A stretch of DNA of 64,000 nt from JABJMC01 sp964473745 (lineage in GTDB: Bacteria > Patescibacteriota > Gracilibacteria > UBA1369 > UBA12473), in the NCBI GenBank assembly GCA_964473745.1, contig CAYYQE010000004.1, positions 1-64,000 on the forward strand. The letters are read 5' to 3'. A program made the translations under genes and the position numbers. A model generated the notes under the pieces. That model saw only the letters and a list, made by a program, of their open reading frames with translations. It was not told the origin of the DNA and ran no database searches. Positions 17,790 through 26,591 of the stretch are shown here, piece after piece; positions within the stretch are counted from its first letter, which is position 1, and the number at the start of each line of letters is the position of its first letter.

Positions 17790-19049
17790 ATGAAACCCGG
17801 CCCATCCACCCCCGCAGCTTCCCCAGCTAGCACCCCAGACAATCTTAGAGAAAGATTGGATCAATTTATGCCTTTGCTAAAAAGGCCGCTTTCGTTGGAG
17901 GTGATTAGGAAGGTTAAAGACGCTGATATTGACGGAATTCGCCAGCTGGTTAATGCTAGGCAAAAACATGTAGTAACTTATCGAAATGCCAAGTTTGGGG
18001 TTGGGGCTGTCGGTATGACCCCTTCCGCAAAAGATTGTATTTTTCTAAGCGATCAACGTGATGTTTTTGCCCGGGTTTGGGATGAGTTAGGTCTTTATGA
18101 AATTTTTCGTGCCGGTTTTCGTGATGGCAATTATAATGACTTTAAGGCTTATATGGAAGTTTTGATAACTCATGCTCAAGACGAGCTTGCTTTGTTTGAG
18201 TGGAGAGTGAGCAACGACCCAAAACTAGATCATGCTCTGCAAATTGCTGGGGCAATTGAAAGGGAGATGCAAGCTGTTTTGCCAGATTCCTATCAAAAAG
18301 TTAACCTTTTAACCCCCGAAAAAGCTCAAGAGTTTGCTCTTAAGTTTAAAATGGATTTAGCTTATTTTGAAAGTAATCCGGCCTTTGTTGACCCTGATCG
18401 TTTACCGCTTATCTTCCATAAAATTTGGCTTATTTTTGACTTAAATATGCTGACCTCTTCTGATGTTAGAAGACGATATTTTATGGATGCTTTGAGTCGT
18501 TATCTTCGTCTTAAGTTGGCGGACTGTGAAACTCGAGCGGCAGGAGGGGTGGTTCAACCTTCTTCTGGAGATGAAGACTTTGTTATGTTGCCGCCTCAGC
18601 CTTCAGGGCCGAGAAGGGAAGGGTTGCCTTCAAGTCTCCCACCAGATTTTGCGGAAGCACTAATGGAGTTAGAAGCCCCACCGGATGGATTGTTTTTTGA
18701 TTATGTGAATAGTTTGGCCCCAGAAAAAGCTACCCCCATGGCACGACGCCGAAAGAAAAAATTGGAGCTTTATGAGGGTGTCCGGAAAGGAACAGCCAAG
18801 ATGAAGGCTAATGATATTTTGTTGTTTCTTTCGGTTGTTAGAAATTTTAAAGAAGTTTGGGATCGATTTGATTTAGAAGATTTACAAGATAGCGACCCAA
18901 CAAGCATCCTTATTTTTAACTTTATAAATAAGTTGATGCAGCGAGCACAAGCTGAGCTGGCTGCTTTTGAAAGCGTTGCACAAGGCCGAAGGGCTGATCC
19001 GGCGACGCCAGATTCTGTTACTGAGCTTTCTGATTCTTCACCAATTTAA
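17790..19049 (+). CDS. Repeated-domain family protein 2 (three copies)
   Basis: 419 residues, unrecognised. Three consecutive copies of the cluster domain can be laid out: about 20-145 (ends FKAYMEVLITHAQDELALFEWR), about 150-270 (ends FMDALSRYLRLKLADCETRAAG) and about 285-405 (FFDYVNSLAPEKATPMARRRKKKL, split here, ending LMQRAQAELAAFESVAQG). The third is the clearest; the first two are diverged. It ends in a short Ser/Thr/Pro tail. It lacks the coiled-coil C-terminus seen in its neighbours. Starts 18 bp after protein 1, with no Shine-Dalgarno. Confidence 0.68.
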   Translation: MKPGPSTPAASPASTPDNLRERLDQFMPLLKRPLSLEVIRKVKDADIDGIRQLVNARQKHVVTYRNAKFGVGAVGMTPSAKDCIFLSDQRDVFARVWDELGLYEIFRAGFRDGNYNDFKAYMEVLITHAQDELALFEWRVSNDPKLDHALQIAGAIEREMQAVLPDSYQKVNLLTPEKAQEFALKFKMDLAYFESNPAFVDPDRLPLIFHKIWLIFDLNMLTSSDVRRRYFMDALSRYLRLKLADCETRAAGGVVQPSSGDEDFVMLPPQPSGPRREGLPSSLPPDFAEALMELEAPPDGLFFDYVNSLAPEKATPMARRRKKKLELYEGVRKGTAKMKANDILLFLSVVRNFKEVWDRFDLEDLQDSDPTSILIFNFINKLMQRAQAELAAFESVAQGRRADPATPDSVTELSDSSPI

Positions 19050-19061
19050 TTTTATTTTATT

Positions 19062-20276
19062 ATGCCCCCTTCAAAATTTCCCACCGCCGCCCCAGCTAAT
19101 GAACCTTTGCTGCCGCCCCAAACGCAAGCTTTGCTTGATCCGCTTAGTGGGGCTCCAGACCCCGGGTTTTATACTTGGGTAAATGGTCTTGAGCCCAAAA
19201 AGGCGGGCATTTATCTTCAGTCTCGACAGCGAAAATTAGATTTTTATAAAAATTGTAAGGGTGATGATTCTGTGACAATGGGCGAAAAGCATATTTTTTG
19301 CCATGGTCCCCGGGCATGTTTATTTAAAGAGGCCTGGCAGCAACTGGGTTTAGAAGAGCTTGTTGAAGAAGATTTTTTAAATCCGGGGTTTCATTATTTC
19401 TTAAATGTCCTAATTAAATATTTACAGATGGAGATTGATGCTTTGGAACAATTAATTGAAACTGGACAGGCTGAGGCGCCTATTGTTGAACCCGAAGAAC
19501 CGCCCACGGTTGGTGCTTATGTTGAGCCTGCGGAGTCGGATGAAGATTGTAACGATGAGGATAGTTTTGTGGATCCACAGCCAACGGTTGTGGTCCCGCG
19601 GCCATTGCCGCAAGCTCAACTCCCGCCGTTGCCGAGTGGCATTAGCGTGACTCAACAACGAGTCCAGGCTTCTATCCCGCAGCCTGCCTTGCCGCTAAGT
19701 CCGGCGGTTATGCTTCCGCGGGATTTGAGACAAGAGGCGGTTGATGGTTGTGCTGAATTAAAAAATAATTTTACTGAAGATGGTTTATCTTCTCGAGTTT
19801 TTGCTTTTGACGAAAAAGCGACCAAGCTTGTTTTTAAGCCTAAACAAGAGGCTGTGGCCTCCTTGGAAAGACAGGCAAAAGAGGGCTTTTTTAAGGGCCT
19901 TTTAATGAAGGGTCAAATCTCCAAGGCTCGAGCTGAAATGAAGCAAGCTGAAAAGTGGCTTAATCGTTGCAATATTGGAATGGCAAAACAGAGAAGCAAA
20001 ATGCTTACTATTGTCGCTCGTATTGAAAGCTTGATTGATGCTCTTCCTGCTAGTGGGGCAAATAATTATGATGTTGACCTTGTTTTGTCAGAAATTTATA
20101 GTGCCCGAAAAAAGCTTCCTAAAATAAAAACTGAGCTAGCGTCCATGCTTGAAGCACATGAAATGGAATTGAAGCAGCTAGAGGTTTATCTCGTAAGATC
20201 TCATGGGACAAGTAGCCTATCTAGAACGGCTCAAAACGCTAAGGTCCAAGCTATTGTGACCGGGCAAAATTCTTAA
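19062..20276 (+). CDS. Repeated-domain family protein 3 (one copy plus helical tail)
   Basis: 404 residues, unrecognised. One domain copy at about 15-145 (GFYTWVNGLEPKKAGIYLQ, then LDFYKNCKGDDSVTMGEKH, FKEAWQQLGLEELVEEDF, LIKYLQMEIDALEQLIETGQ). An acidic then Pro-rich linker (about 145-220) leads to a long helical region (about 225-400) with many Lys, Glu and Ala residues that may be coiled coil. The architecture (domain, linker, helix) matches protein 1. No secretion or membrane signal is visible. Confidence 0.68.
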   Translation: MPPSKFPTAAPANEPLLPPQTQALLDPLSGAPDPGFYTWVNGLEPKKAGIYLQSRQRKLDFYKNCKGDDSVTMGEKHIFCHGPRACLFKEAWQQLGLEELVEEDFLNPGFHYFLNVLIKYLQMEIDALEQLIETGQAEAPIVEPEEPPTVGAYVEPAESDEDCNDEDSFVDPQPTVVVPRPLPQAQLPPLPSGISVTQQRVQASIPQPALPLSPAVMLPRDLRQEAVDGCAELKNNFTEDGLSSRVFAFDEKATKLVFKPKQEAVASLERQAKEGFFKGLLMKGQISKARAEMKQAEKWLNRCNIGMAKQRSKMLTIVARIESLIDALPASGANNYDVDLVLSEIYSARKKLPKIKTELASMLEAHEMELKQLEVYLVRSHGTSSLSRTAQNAKVQAIVTGQNS

Positions 20277-20294
20277 TTATTAAGTTTAACTTTT

Positions 20295-21905
20295 ATGACT
20301 TTAGTCGGCCCAGAACCACCATCACTTTCTCCAGAATTGCCCGAAGATTTTGTGGGAATAATAACTAACCTAAAGCAGCCACCGCTGCAGGAGCTTTGTG
20401 ATTGGATTAATGGGATACCAACAGAGTCCGCAGCTATTTATGCAGATGTCGGCCGAGAAACATTAAAAGTTGTTCGGGAGAAGCCTCTGGCTGATTTACA
20501 AATTGGGAATTTTAGCTGTGGTTGGAAGAGATGGCAAACTGCTTTCCAGAGAGTCTGGAAATATTCCATAGAGAAGGAGGGATATAGAGAGGGCCCGCCC
20601 TTTGAAGCCTTTGTGGAGACTTGGACTGCTTATGTTTCTTTTGAATTAGAGCAACTTGAAAAACGGGCTAACGGAGAAACCGTTTCGCCCCCTAGTTCGG
20701 AGCCAGAAGACAATGATCCAGGTTTTGAGGCTTTTAAAAAAGCTTTTGCTCCTGACCAGGCAAAGGAGGAAGAGCAACCCTCTTATCAGGATTTTGAGGA
20801 AGCGATTGATTTTTTGCGACAGCCGCCGACTCCGGAACTTTGTGAGTGGATTAATAGTCTATCCTTAGAAGAGGCAGCCTCTTTTGTAGAATCACAAAAC
20901 GTTGCTTTAGCGAGTGTTGTTGGAATCCTTCCTTCTGAATTAACGATAACACTTTTTCCTTGTGCTTGGGGCGAACGGCAGCAAGCTTTTTTTGATGTTT
21001 CCCGAAAATTTGCGGTAACGTCTTCTCCTGATCGTGAAGAGGGATCGGGTTTTGCGACTTTTGTAGAGGCTTGGGTTTTTTACGCTATCCTTGAAACCAA
21101 ACTGCTGACTAAGAGGACGCGGGGCGAGTTAGTTGCGCCGCCGCCTACAGGTTTAGATGAGGCGTCTGTTGCTGGGGTTAATAGTTTCAAGCCAAGAACA
21201 GCGGCTATTTCTTTAAGAAGGTATCAAAGGAGGTTAGATTTATATGAAAGGGTTTTGGCGGGCGAAGAAAGTATGAGGCGAGCTGATATTGTTGGGCTGC
21301 CCATGACGGCCGTGGCTTTTCATCAAAGGTGGGACAAGATGGGTCTCGGTGAATCTTGTGATGGTGCTTCTGGATTTGGTTTTGATCGTTTAATAGAAGA
21401 TTTGATTGCGCAAACAGCGTTGATGGTAGGGGCGCTAACACAGCGGGCCGCCGGAGAAGAGGTTGGGGTTAGAGAAGAAGACGCAGAAGCAGAGGACCTT
21501 ACACGAGCTGATATTATAGCTAAACGCGGGAATGTAAAACGCCGCGTTGAAGAAGCTTTTGAAGCATCAGGAAGAGAGATTGAAAATATTCAGGGTAGTT
21601 ACACGGAGGATTTAATAGAAACTCATCAGGCTTTGGGCGTTGCTGATGTTCGATTGCAAAATTTGCGTGAATGGGTAATTAGAGAAGAGGAGGCGCTTTT
21701 AAGGCGGTTAACAGATTTTCGAAAAAATGATTATTCGCAACTTGTTATTAAAAGATCTCAACGAGTATTGGGGGAGATGATGTCTAAATTAGAAAAAATT
21801 GAGACTGATTTGAAGGAAAAAACTACGCACATAGATAATGAGCTTATGAGTGTTTCAGGCATAGTAAATCGGGTTCTTGGGGATATTGATAAAACAAAGA
21901 ATTAA
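20295..21905 (+). CDS. Repeated-domain family protein 4 (three copies plus coiled coil)
   Basis: 536 residues, unrecognised. Domain copies at about 12-132 (LCDWINGIPTESAAIYADVG ... FELEQLEKRANGE), 165-285 (LCEWINSLSLEEAASFVES ... LETKLLTKRTRGE) and 290-395 (VNSFKPRTAAISLRRYQRR ... VGALTQRAAGEE). The third has the common form LDLYERVLAGEESMRRADIVG. Residues about 400-536 are an extended charged coiled coil. The same three-copy plus coiled-coil plan is found in the next gene, so the two look like a recent duplication that has diverged. Confidence 0.7.
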   Translation: MTLVGPEPPSLSPELPEDFVGIITNLKQPPLQELCDWINGIPTESAAIYADVGRETLKVVREKPLADLQIGNFSCGWKRWQTAFQRVWKYSIEKEGYREGPPFEAFVETWTAYVSFELEQLEKRANGETVSPPSSEPEDNDPGFEAFKKAFAPDQAKEEEQPSYQDFEEAIDFLRQPPTPELCEWINSLSLEEAASFVESQNVALASVVGILPSELTITLFPCAWGERQQAFFDVSRKFAVTSSPDREEGSGFATFVEAWVFYAILETKLLTKRTRGELVAPPPTGLDEASVAGVNSFKPRTAAISLRRYQRRLDLYERVLAGEESMRRADIVGLPMTAVAFHQRWDKMGLGESCDGASGFGFDRLIEDLIAQTALMVGALTQRAAGEEVGVREEDAEAEDLTRADIIAKRGNVKRRVEEAFEASGREIENIQGSYTEDLIETHQALGVADVRLQNLREWVIREEEALLRRLTDFRKNDYSQLVIKRSQRVLGEMMSKLEKIETDLKEKTTHIDNELMSVSGIVNRVLGDIDKTKN

Positions 21906-21916
21906 CTAAAAAATTT

Positions 21917-23731
21917 ATGCCTTTAGATACTTCAGAACCATTACCAATTCCTCCATTTGCGGCGGTAGAAAATTTTGGCCAGGCAATTGGGTTTTTGCGG
22001 CGCCCGCCCAAGAAAGGACTTTGTGAGTGGGTAAACAACTGCGGCCAGGCGGTTGCGTCTACGTATGCTGGGGGGAGTTCGGAAATATTAAAGCTTGCTA
22101 TGGGAAAGCCAGCAGATGATTTAGTGCTTGAGGATTTTAATTGTGCTTGGGAATATTGGAAAATGGCTTTTCGTCAGGTATGGGATATTTATAAGCTCGA
22201 AGAGGAAACTGATCGCGGAGATGGGTCGCATTTTGAAGCTTTTGTGGAGGCTTGGGTTTTTTATATGGCTTATGAAACAAAATTGCTAGTTAAGCGGGCG
22301 CGAGGTGAGCACGTGACACCCTCTGACTCGGAGGTAGAAAATAAGGAGGAATTGTTTAACAGAAGGTTGCTAGAATTAGTGGCGCCCTTAGATGATGAGA
22401 ATTTCCTTGATAGTATTAACCGGATGACTCCAGAGAGGGCTGGGGAAGCTGTGACAGGGATTAATGCTTTAATTTCTATGGTGACAAATCATTCGTTAGA
22501 TTCGTTGGAGTTGACTGATTTTACATGTAATTGCCAGGCTAGAAATATGCTTTTCCATGATGTTTGGCTTCAGTTCCATTTAAAACATGTTGCGGATCGC
22601 TCTACGGGAATATTCCCGGCTTTTAAAAAGGCTTGGCTCCAATATATACAGCAAGAAAAAGCGTTGTTTGGGATGCGAAGGGATGGGGAAGTTTTGGATG
22701 AGGGTGAGGAGGCGACAGCGGAAGATTTTGGGAGTCAGGCAATGGCTGTAATTGAAGAAGCTCCAACTGTGTTAGATGCTAGTTCTATTCAAACAATAAA
22801 TGGATTTTCACCTAAGTTTGCGACAAGGGCTGTAAGGTCTCGTAAAAGAAAGTTGCGTTTTTACGAAAAGGTATTGAGCGGAGAAGAGCAAATGGAAAGG
22901 CGGCACATTGTTGGCTTGGTAGGGACTGTTTCGAGGTTTAAGGAGTTTTGGGACGAATTGGACCCCGCGGACGAAGGGGCTGTTCACGAGTTAGTGCGAG
23001 ATTTAAAGACACGGATTGAGGTAGAGGTAGGAGCTTTGGAGAAAAGGGGGACAGGGGGACTGGTGGAAGGAGAAAAAGTGGAGGGGCCGGAGGATTTAGT
23101 AGTAAAATTTTTTGTCTACGTTAGATCAAATTGCAGAAGATTTATCAAATGATATTTTTGGGTTGNNNNNNNNNNNNNNNNNNNNNNNNNNNNNNNNNNN
23201 NNNNNNNNNNNNNNNNNNNNNNNNNNNNNNNNNNNNNNNNNNNNNNNNNNNNNNNNNNNNNNNNNTTTGTCTACGTTAGATCAAATTGCAGAAGATTTAT
23301 CAAATGATATTTTTGGGTTGGCTCAAGACTTAAAACCTATTATCGAGAGGGCTCAATCTTTTCAGCCGACGACGAATCTTCCTCAAAAAATTGCGGAAGC
23401 TGAACAGACTATTAGAAGCGAATTTTCTGGTTTAATTCAGAGCGCAAAAGATGGGCGGAGGGGGGTAACACCTGAATTAAGAGATCGGCACTCAGTTGTT
23501 GCGAGCGCTTTTGGTAGTTTGATCGCTCTAGAGGTGAAGGCGAAAACAATGCTGAGAGATTATTTGCAATGCTTAACAGGGGTTGATGATGAGATCGATG
23601 ATGATGCTTCTTTGGTTTTATTAAAAAAATTGATAACAGACCTTGAAGGTGAGGTTGATCGAATAAGGCTTCAAATAAAGTCTGACGCCGACACGATTGG
23701 TGGGGTTTTGAATAACTTAGGTCATCGCTGA
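21917..23731 (+). CDS. Repeated-domain family protein 5 (split by an artificial gap)
   Basis: As written, the reading frame from 21917 stops at 23152 just before 100 N, and a new frame opens at 23267. The 55 bases before the gap (23111-23165) are identical to the 55 after it (23266-23320), so the two contigs overlap and the gap is not real. Collapsing the overlap and dropping one T from the TTTTTT run at 23108-23113 joins the parts into one frame of about 550 residues. Domain copies at about 8-130, 140-265 and 285-380 are followed by a helical tail (MSTLDQIAEDLSNDIFGLAQ onward), the same plan as protein 4. Function unknown. Confidence 0.7.
23166..23265. other. Assembly gap (100 N) with identical flanks
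   Basis: One hundred N, the usual placeholder for unknown size. Flanking 55-bp sequences are identical, which indicates a missed contig overlap, not missing DNA. Confidence 0.95.
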
Positions 23732-24694
23732 TTCTAAGATTTCTCGTCCGTTAGTTGTGGCGATTTTTACTAATTCCTCCACGTCGTAATAGCGGCAGTT
23801 TTCGATGAGAAAAAGTAATTCTTCGAATACGTCGCCGTCAATAAATGGGCAGAAATAGTCGTGAACATTGTCGACTCCGAGAGCGACTTTTACGCCGGCC
23901 TCCACAAGTTGGGGAACAGGAGCGATGGAGTTGTGAACTGGGGCGGTTTTGTCGCGCATTTGCACGCCGTCGATCATGGAGCGAGGGCAAACAATGACTG
24001 GCATGTCGGCTTCTTTGATGAGCTTAATTACCTCGTGCATGTAGTCGTCGGGTTGCGCGGCGAGCGAGCAGCAATGAACTGCGTTGACGCGGCCTTGCAG
24101 GCCGTGCTCGATGGCTTTGCGAGCAAGGAGTTCGGTGTCTTTTTCGTCGGGATCGTTGTTTTGGTCAATGTGAACGTCGACTGTTTTGTTGTGTTTTTTG
24201 GCCATTTCAAAAATGTAGTCGAGGTGCTCGGCTTGGTGGGGGCGGTCGCGGGATGGGAGGCCGCCGAGGACGTCTACGTAAGGGGCGGCTTTTTCAATCC
24301 ATTCTTGGGCCTCGGGGGTCATGGCGCCTTCGAGAACTTGGGAGCAGAGCTGGATTTCGATTTGGTCAGCGTATTTTTCCTTTACGGCGAGGGCGGCCTC
24401 AACGCACATCATCCCAACTGTGTTATCTACATCTATGTTGGTGCGCGTTAGGGTGCACCCTTGGGCAATCATTCGTTCGGCGCTTAAAGAAATTCTCTTT
24501 ATCAAATTTTCGGGCGTGTAGCCTTCTTTGATTTGTTTCCATAAATCCCATTTGACCTCCATGGAGTCCAGGGTCATTTCTAGAGTTTCTGGAGAAATCA
24601 CATAGGCTTTATCAAAATGAGCGTGACAAGAAACAAGCCCGCCGTTTGCAGTAATTTTTTCGCGGAGCAAAGCATGAAGATCCCAAGGTTCCAT
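23717..24694 (-). CDS. Amidohydrolase, cytosine-deaminase-like
   Basis: 325-residue TIM-barrel amidohydrolase. Metal-site motifs appear in order: CHAHFDKAY (HxH) near residue 23, VDVHIDQNND near 172, VHCCSL near 208 and LGVDNVHDYFCPF (Asp ligand region, similar to CodA GHDDVFDPWYP) near 277. This set fits the cytosine deaminase / isopropylammelide hydrolase branch, which deaminates or hydrolyses ring amines. The start is 16 bp after argH, so the two are cotranscribed. It is shorter than CodA (about 425) and lacks the extra beta-sandwich ends. Its 3' end overlaps the opposite-strand gene by 15 bp. Exact substrate unknown. Confidence 0.72.
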   Translation of the reverse strand: MEPWDLHALLREKITANGGLVSCHAHFDKAYVISPETLEMTLDSMEVKWDLWKQIKEGYTPENLIKRISLSAERMIAQGCTLTRTNIDVDNTVGMMCVEAALAVKEKYADQIEIQLCSQVLEGAMTPEAQEWIEKAAPYVDVLGGLPSRDRPHQAEHLDYIFEMAKKHNKTVDVHIDQNNDPDEKDTELLARKAIEHGLQGRVNAVHCCSLAAQPDDYMHEVIKLIKEADMPVIVCPRSMIDGVQMRDKTAPVHNSIAPVPQLVEAGVKVALGVDNVHDYFCPFIDGDVFEELLFLIENCRYYDVEELVKIATTNGREILESAMT

Positions 24695-24710
24695 ATTTAA
24701 AAATTAAGAA

Positions 24711-26057
24711 TTAAGCCGCCATAAGTTCGCGGATTTCTTTTTCGATTTTATCGATACCAAGATTGCCAGTTCCTCCCTGATGGGTGGACATTTCTAACCA
24801 GCGATTAATGTCTTTTTCAGTGACTTTTATACCTTCAATGTCAGAGCCAATTTCACGATAAGCATCCCGGAACGTCATACCCTCTTTTACTTTTTCAAAA
24901 GCTTTGTGTGCGGCGAACAACCCCGGACAATCAAACATCGCTTTGGTAAGAATTTCTTGATTGGGCTCAATGTTGTCGAGGATTACGCCCATAGCTTCTA
25001 AAGACATTTCCGTGTAGCGCATCCCTAGAAAAAGTGGTCGTTTAATCTCTTGACCATCCCGGTGATAGCCAGAAATTTTGTTCATAATATTCATGGTGAC
25101 TTCGTTTCGACAAGCCAACACCGTAGCGGTGCGCCCCCGAATCAATTCACCAACATCAAGATTCTTTTTTTGGGGCATGATCGATGAGCCAGTGGCAATG
25201 CTGTCATCCATCTGGAAAAACTGAAATTCCTGGGTGGTAAAAAACAGCAAATCACAAGCTAGTCGATTCAAGGTAAGCATAATTTGGGAACAAGCCTCCA
25301 GAACAAGCCCCTCAATTTTCCCACGAGAATTATGACAGTAAATTACGTTGTTTTGAGTTTTTTTGAATCCGATTTCCTTGCTAAGCCAATCTCGGTCAAA
25401 ATCAAAAGGGGACCCATATCCTGCCCCTGATCCAAGGGGGTTTTGGTCTACGATTTGGTCATTTATGGCGATGAGCAGCTTGGCGTCATCCATTAAGCTT
25501 TCGGTGAAGGCCATAATCCAAGACCCAACAGTGGTGGGCATGGCTTTTTGCATGTGAGTATAGCCAGGCATGGCTACCATTTCGTGTTTTTTGGCAAATT
25601 CCGTGCATTTTGTCGCTAATTTAAGTGTTTGCTCTTGAATGGCTTTGGATTTTCGTTTTAAAAACCAGCGCATCATGACGAGCACTTGGTCGTTGCGAGA
25701 ACGGCCAGTATGAATTTTTTTGCCGGTGTCGCCTAGTCGTTCTATGAGGTAGTCCTCGATTTTGGTGTGACAGTCTTCATCTTCTACTTTTAATTGAAAT
25801 TCTCCTTTTTTGTAGAGTTCTAAAATTTCATCTAATCCTTGTTCTAGTTCTGTTAATTCTTCTTTAGTTATTAAATTATGTCTCTCGAGCAAGCGGGCAT
25901 AACAGCGCGAACACCAAATATCATCTGGGATCATTTCTTGATCGTAAATAATGTCTTCTCCCGCGTTATATTCTTCGACAGTTTTATTTAAAGAAACTTC
26001 TTTGTTTTTAAACCAAATTTTCCTTTTAACGGTTTGGTCAGAGGATTGATCGCTCAT
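24711..26057 (-). CDS. argH: Argininosuccinate lyase
   Basis: Fumarase/ASL superfamily, cleaving argininosuccinate to arginine and fumarate. TGRSRNDQVLVMMRWFL near residue 116, YTHMQKAMPTTVGSWI near 163 and the superfamily signature GSSIMPQKKN near 290 (catalytic Ser loop) are all present. Length 448 is normal. No argG or other arginine gene is in the window; the partner is a deaminase-like amidohydrolase, so a role outside the standard pathway, such as arginine recovery, is possible. The family assignment is strong; the exact substrate is the usual one for this motif set. Confidence 0.88.
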   Translation of the reverse strand: MSDQSSDQTVKRKIWFKNKEVSLNKTVEEYNAGEDIIYDQEMIPDDIWCSRCYARLLERHNLITKEELTELEQGLDEILELYKKGEFQLKVEDEDCHTKIEDYLIERLGDTGKKIHTGRSRNDQVLVMMRWFLKRKSKAIQEQTLKLATKCTEFAKKHEMVAMPGYTHMQKAMPTTVGSWIMAFTESLMDDAKLLIAINDQIVDQNPLGSGAGYGSPFDFDRDWLSKEIGFKKTQNNVIYCHNSRGKIEGLVLEACSQIMLTLNRLACDLLFFTTQEFQFFQMDDSIATGSSIMPQKKNLDVGELIRGRTATVLACRNEVTMNIMNKISGYHRDGQEIKRPLFLGMRYTEMSLEAMGVILDNIEPNQEILTKAMFDCPGLFAAHKAFEKVKEGMTFRDAYREIGSDIEGIKVTEKDINRWLEMSTHQGGTGNLGIDKIEKEIRELMAA

Positions 26058-26148
26058 TGGATTAGTTTGTTAGGGTCCGAGATTTATCATGGGCATTCTA
26101 CTTTTTGTTGTGTTTGTGGGCAAGGGGTGAGTTAGGGAGGTCCTATTT

Positions 26149-26229
26149 CGTGTATGTACCAAAGGTTTGACATGTCGATTTGAGCCCACCTGGAAACATT
26201 GTATTCCTGTCAAGCTATTGTACGAGGGG
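26149..26229 (+). repeat. Dispersed hairpin repeat, copy b
   Basis: Arms contain GTATGTACC...GTTTGAC and GTCAAGCTATTGTAC, which are imperfect inverted complements around a variable middle. The middle is identical to copy a (46 bp, opposite orientation). Confidence 0.8.
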
Positions 26230-26357
26230 TCTATTCAGGGTCATAAAAATGGGGCCTAATAAACGTTTTTTTGCTTTTCGTGCTTTGTGCTTTCTGTGCG
26301 AATTTCGGATAAATTTATTTTATAATTTGAGAAAATTAATGTTAACACTACCAAAAT

Positions 26358-26442
26358 CCCTCCTTATCGTACGTTACGTTTGACGTGACAACTTTCCGCC
26401 AGGTTCAAATATGTCATACGAGTCAAGCTATCGTACCTATGC
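26358..26442 (+). repeat. Dispersed hairpin repeat, copy c
   Basis: Arms CGTACGTTACGTTTGAC and GTCAAGCTATCGTAC are imperfect inverted complements. The element matches copy d at 33843-33928 in opposite orientation, differing mainly in a roughly 15-bp central stretch. Confidence 0.82.
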
Positions 26443-26514
26443 AAAAAGCTATCCCCGAAGAAGCGTGGCGCTACTTTCCCCTATACAAAAAGGTGGTGTC
26501 CTCTGTTCCGCTTG

Positions 26515-26543
26515 TTGCGTTAAATCTGATTTTCGGGTATAAT
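26515..26543 (+). promoter_or_regulatory. RNase J promoter
   Basis: TTGCGT (26515-26520), 17-bp spacer, TATAAT (26538-26543). About 48 bp of leader precede the ATG at 26592. Confidence 0.7.
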
Positions 26544-26591
26544 AATGGTGAGTATGGAGGGGAATAAGATGTAATAAAATTTAAACTAACT

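Larger units (their letters stand above)
26058..26591. other. Intergenic region with two dispersed repeats before RNase J
   Basis: No gene seen. It holds two same-orientation copies of the hairpin repeat (26149-26229 and 26358-26442) about 130 bp apart, and the RNase J promoter at 26515-26543. The short frames in it look like chance. Confidence 0.6.
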
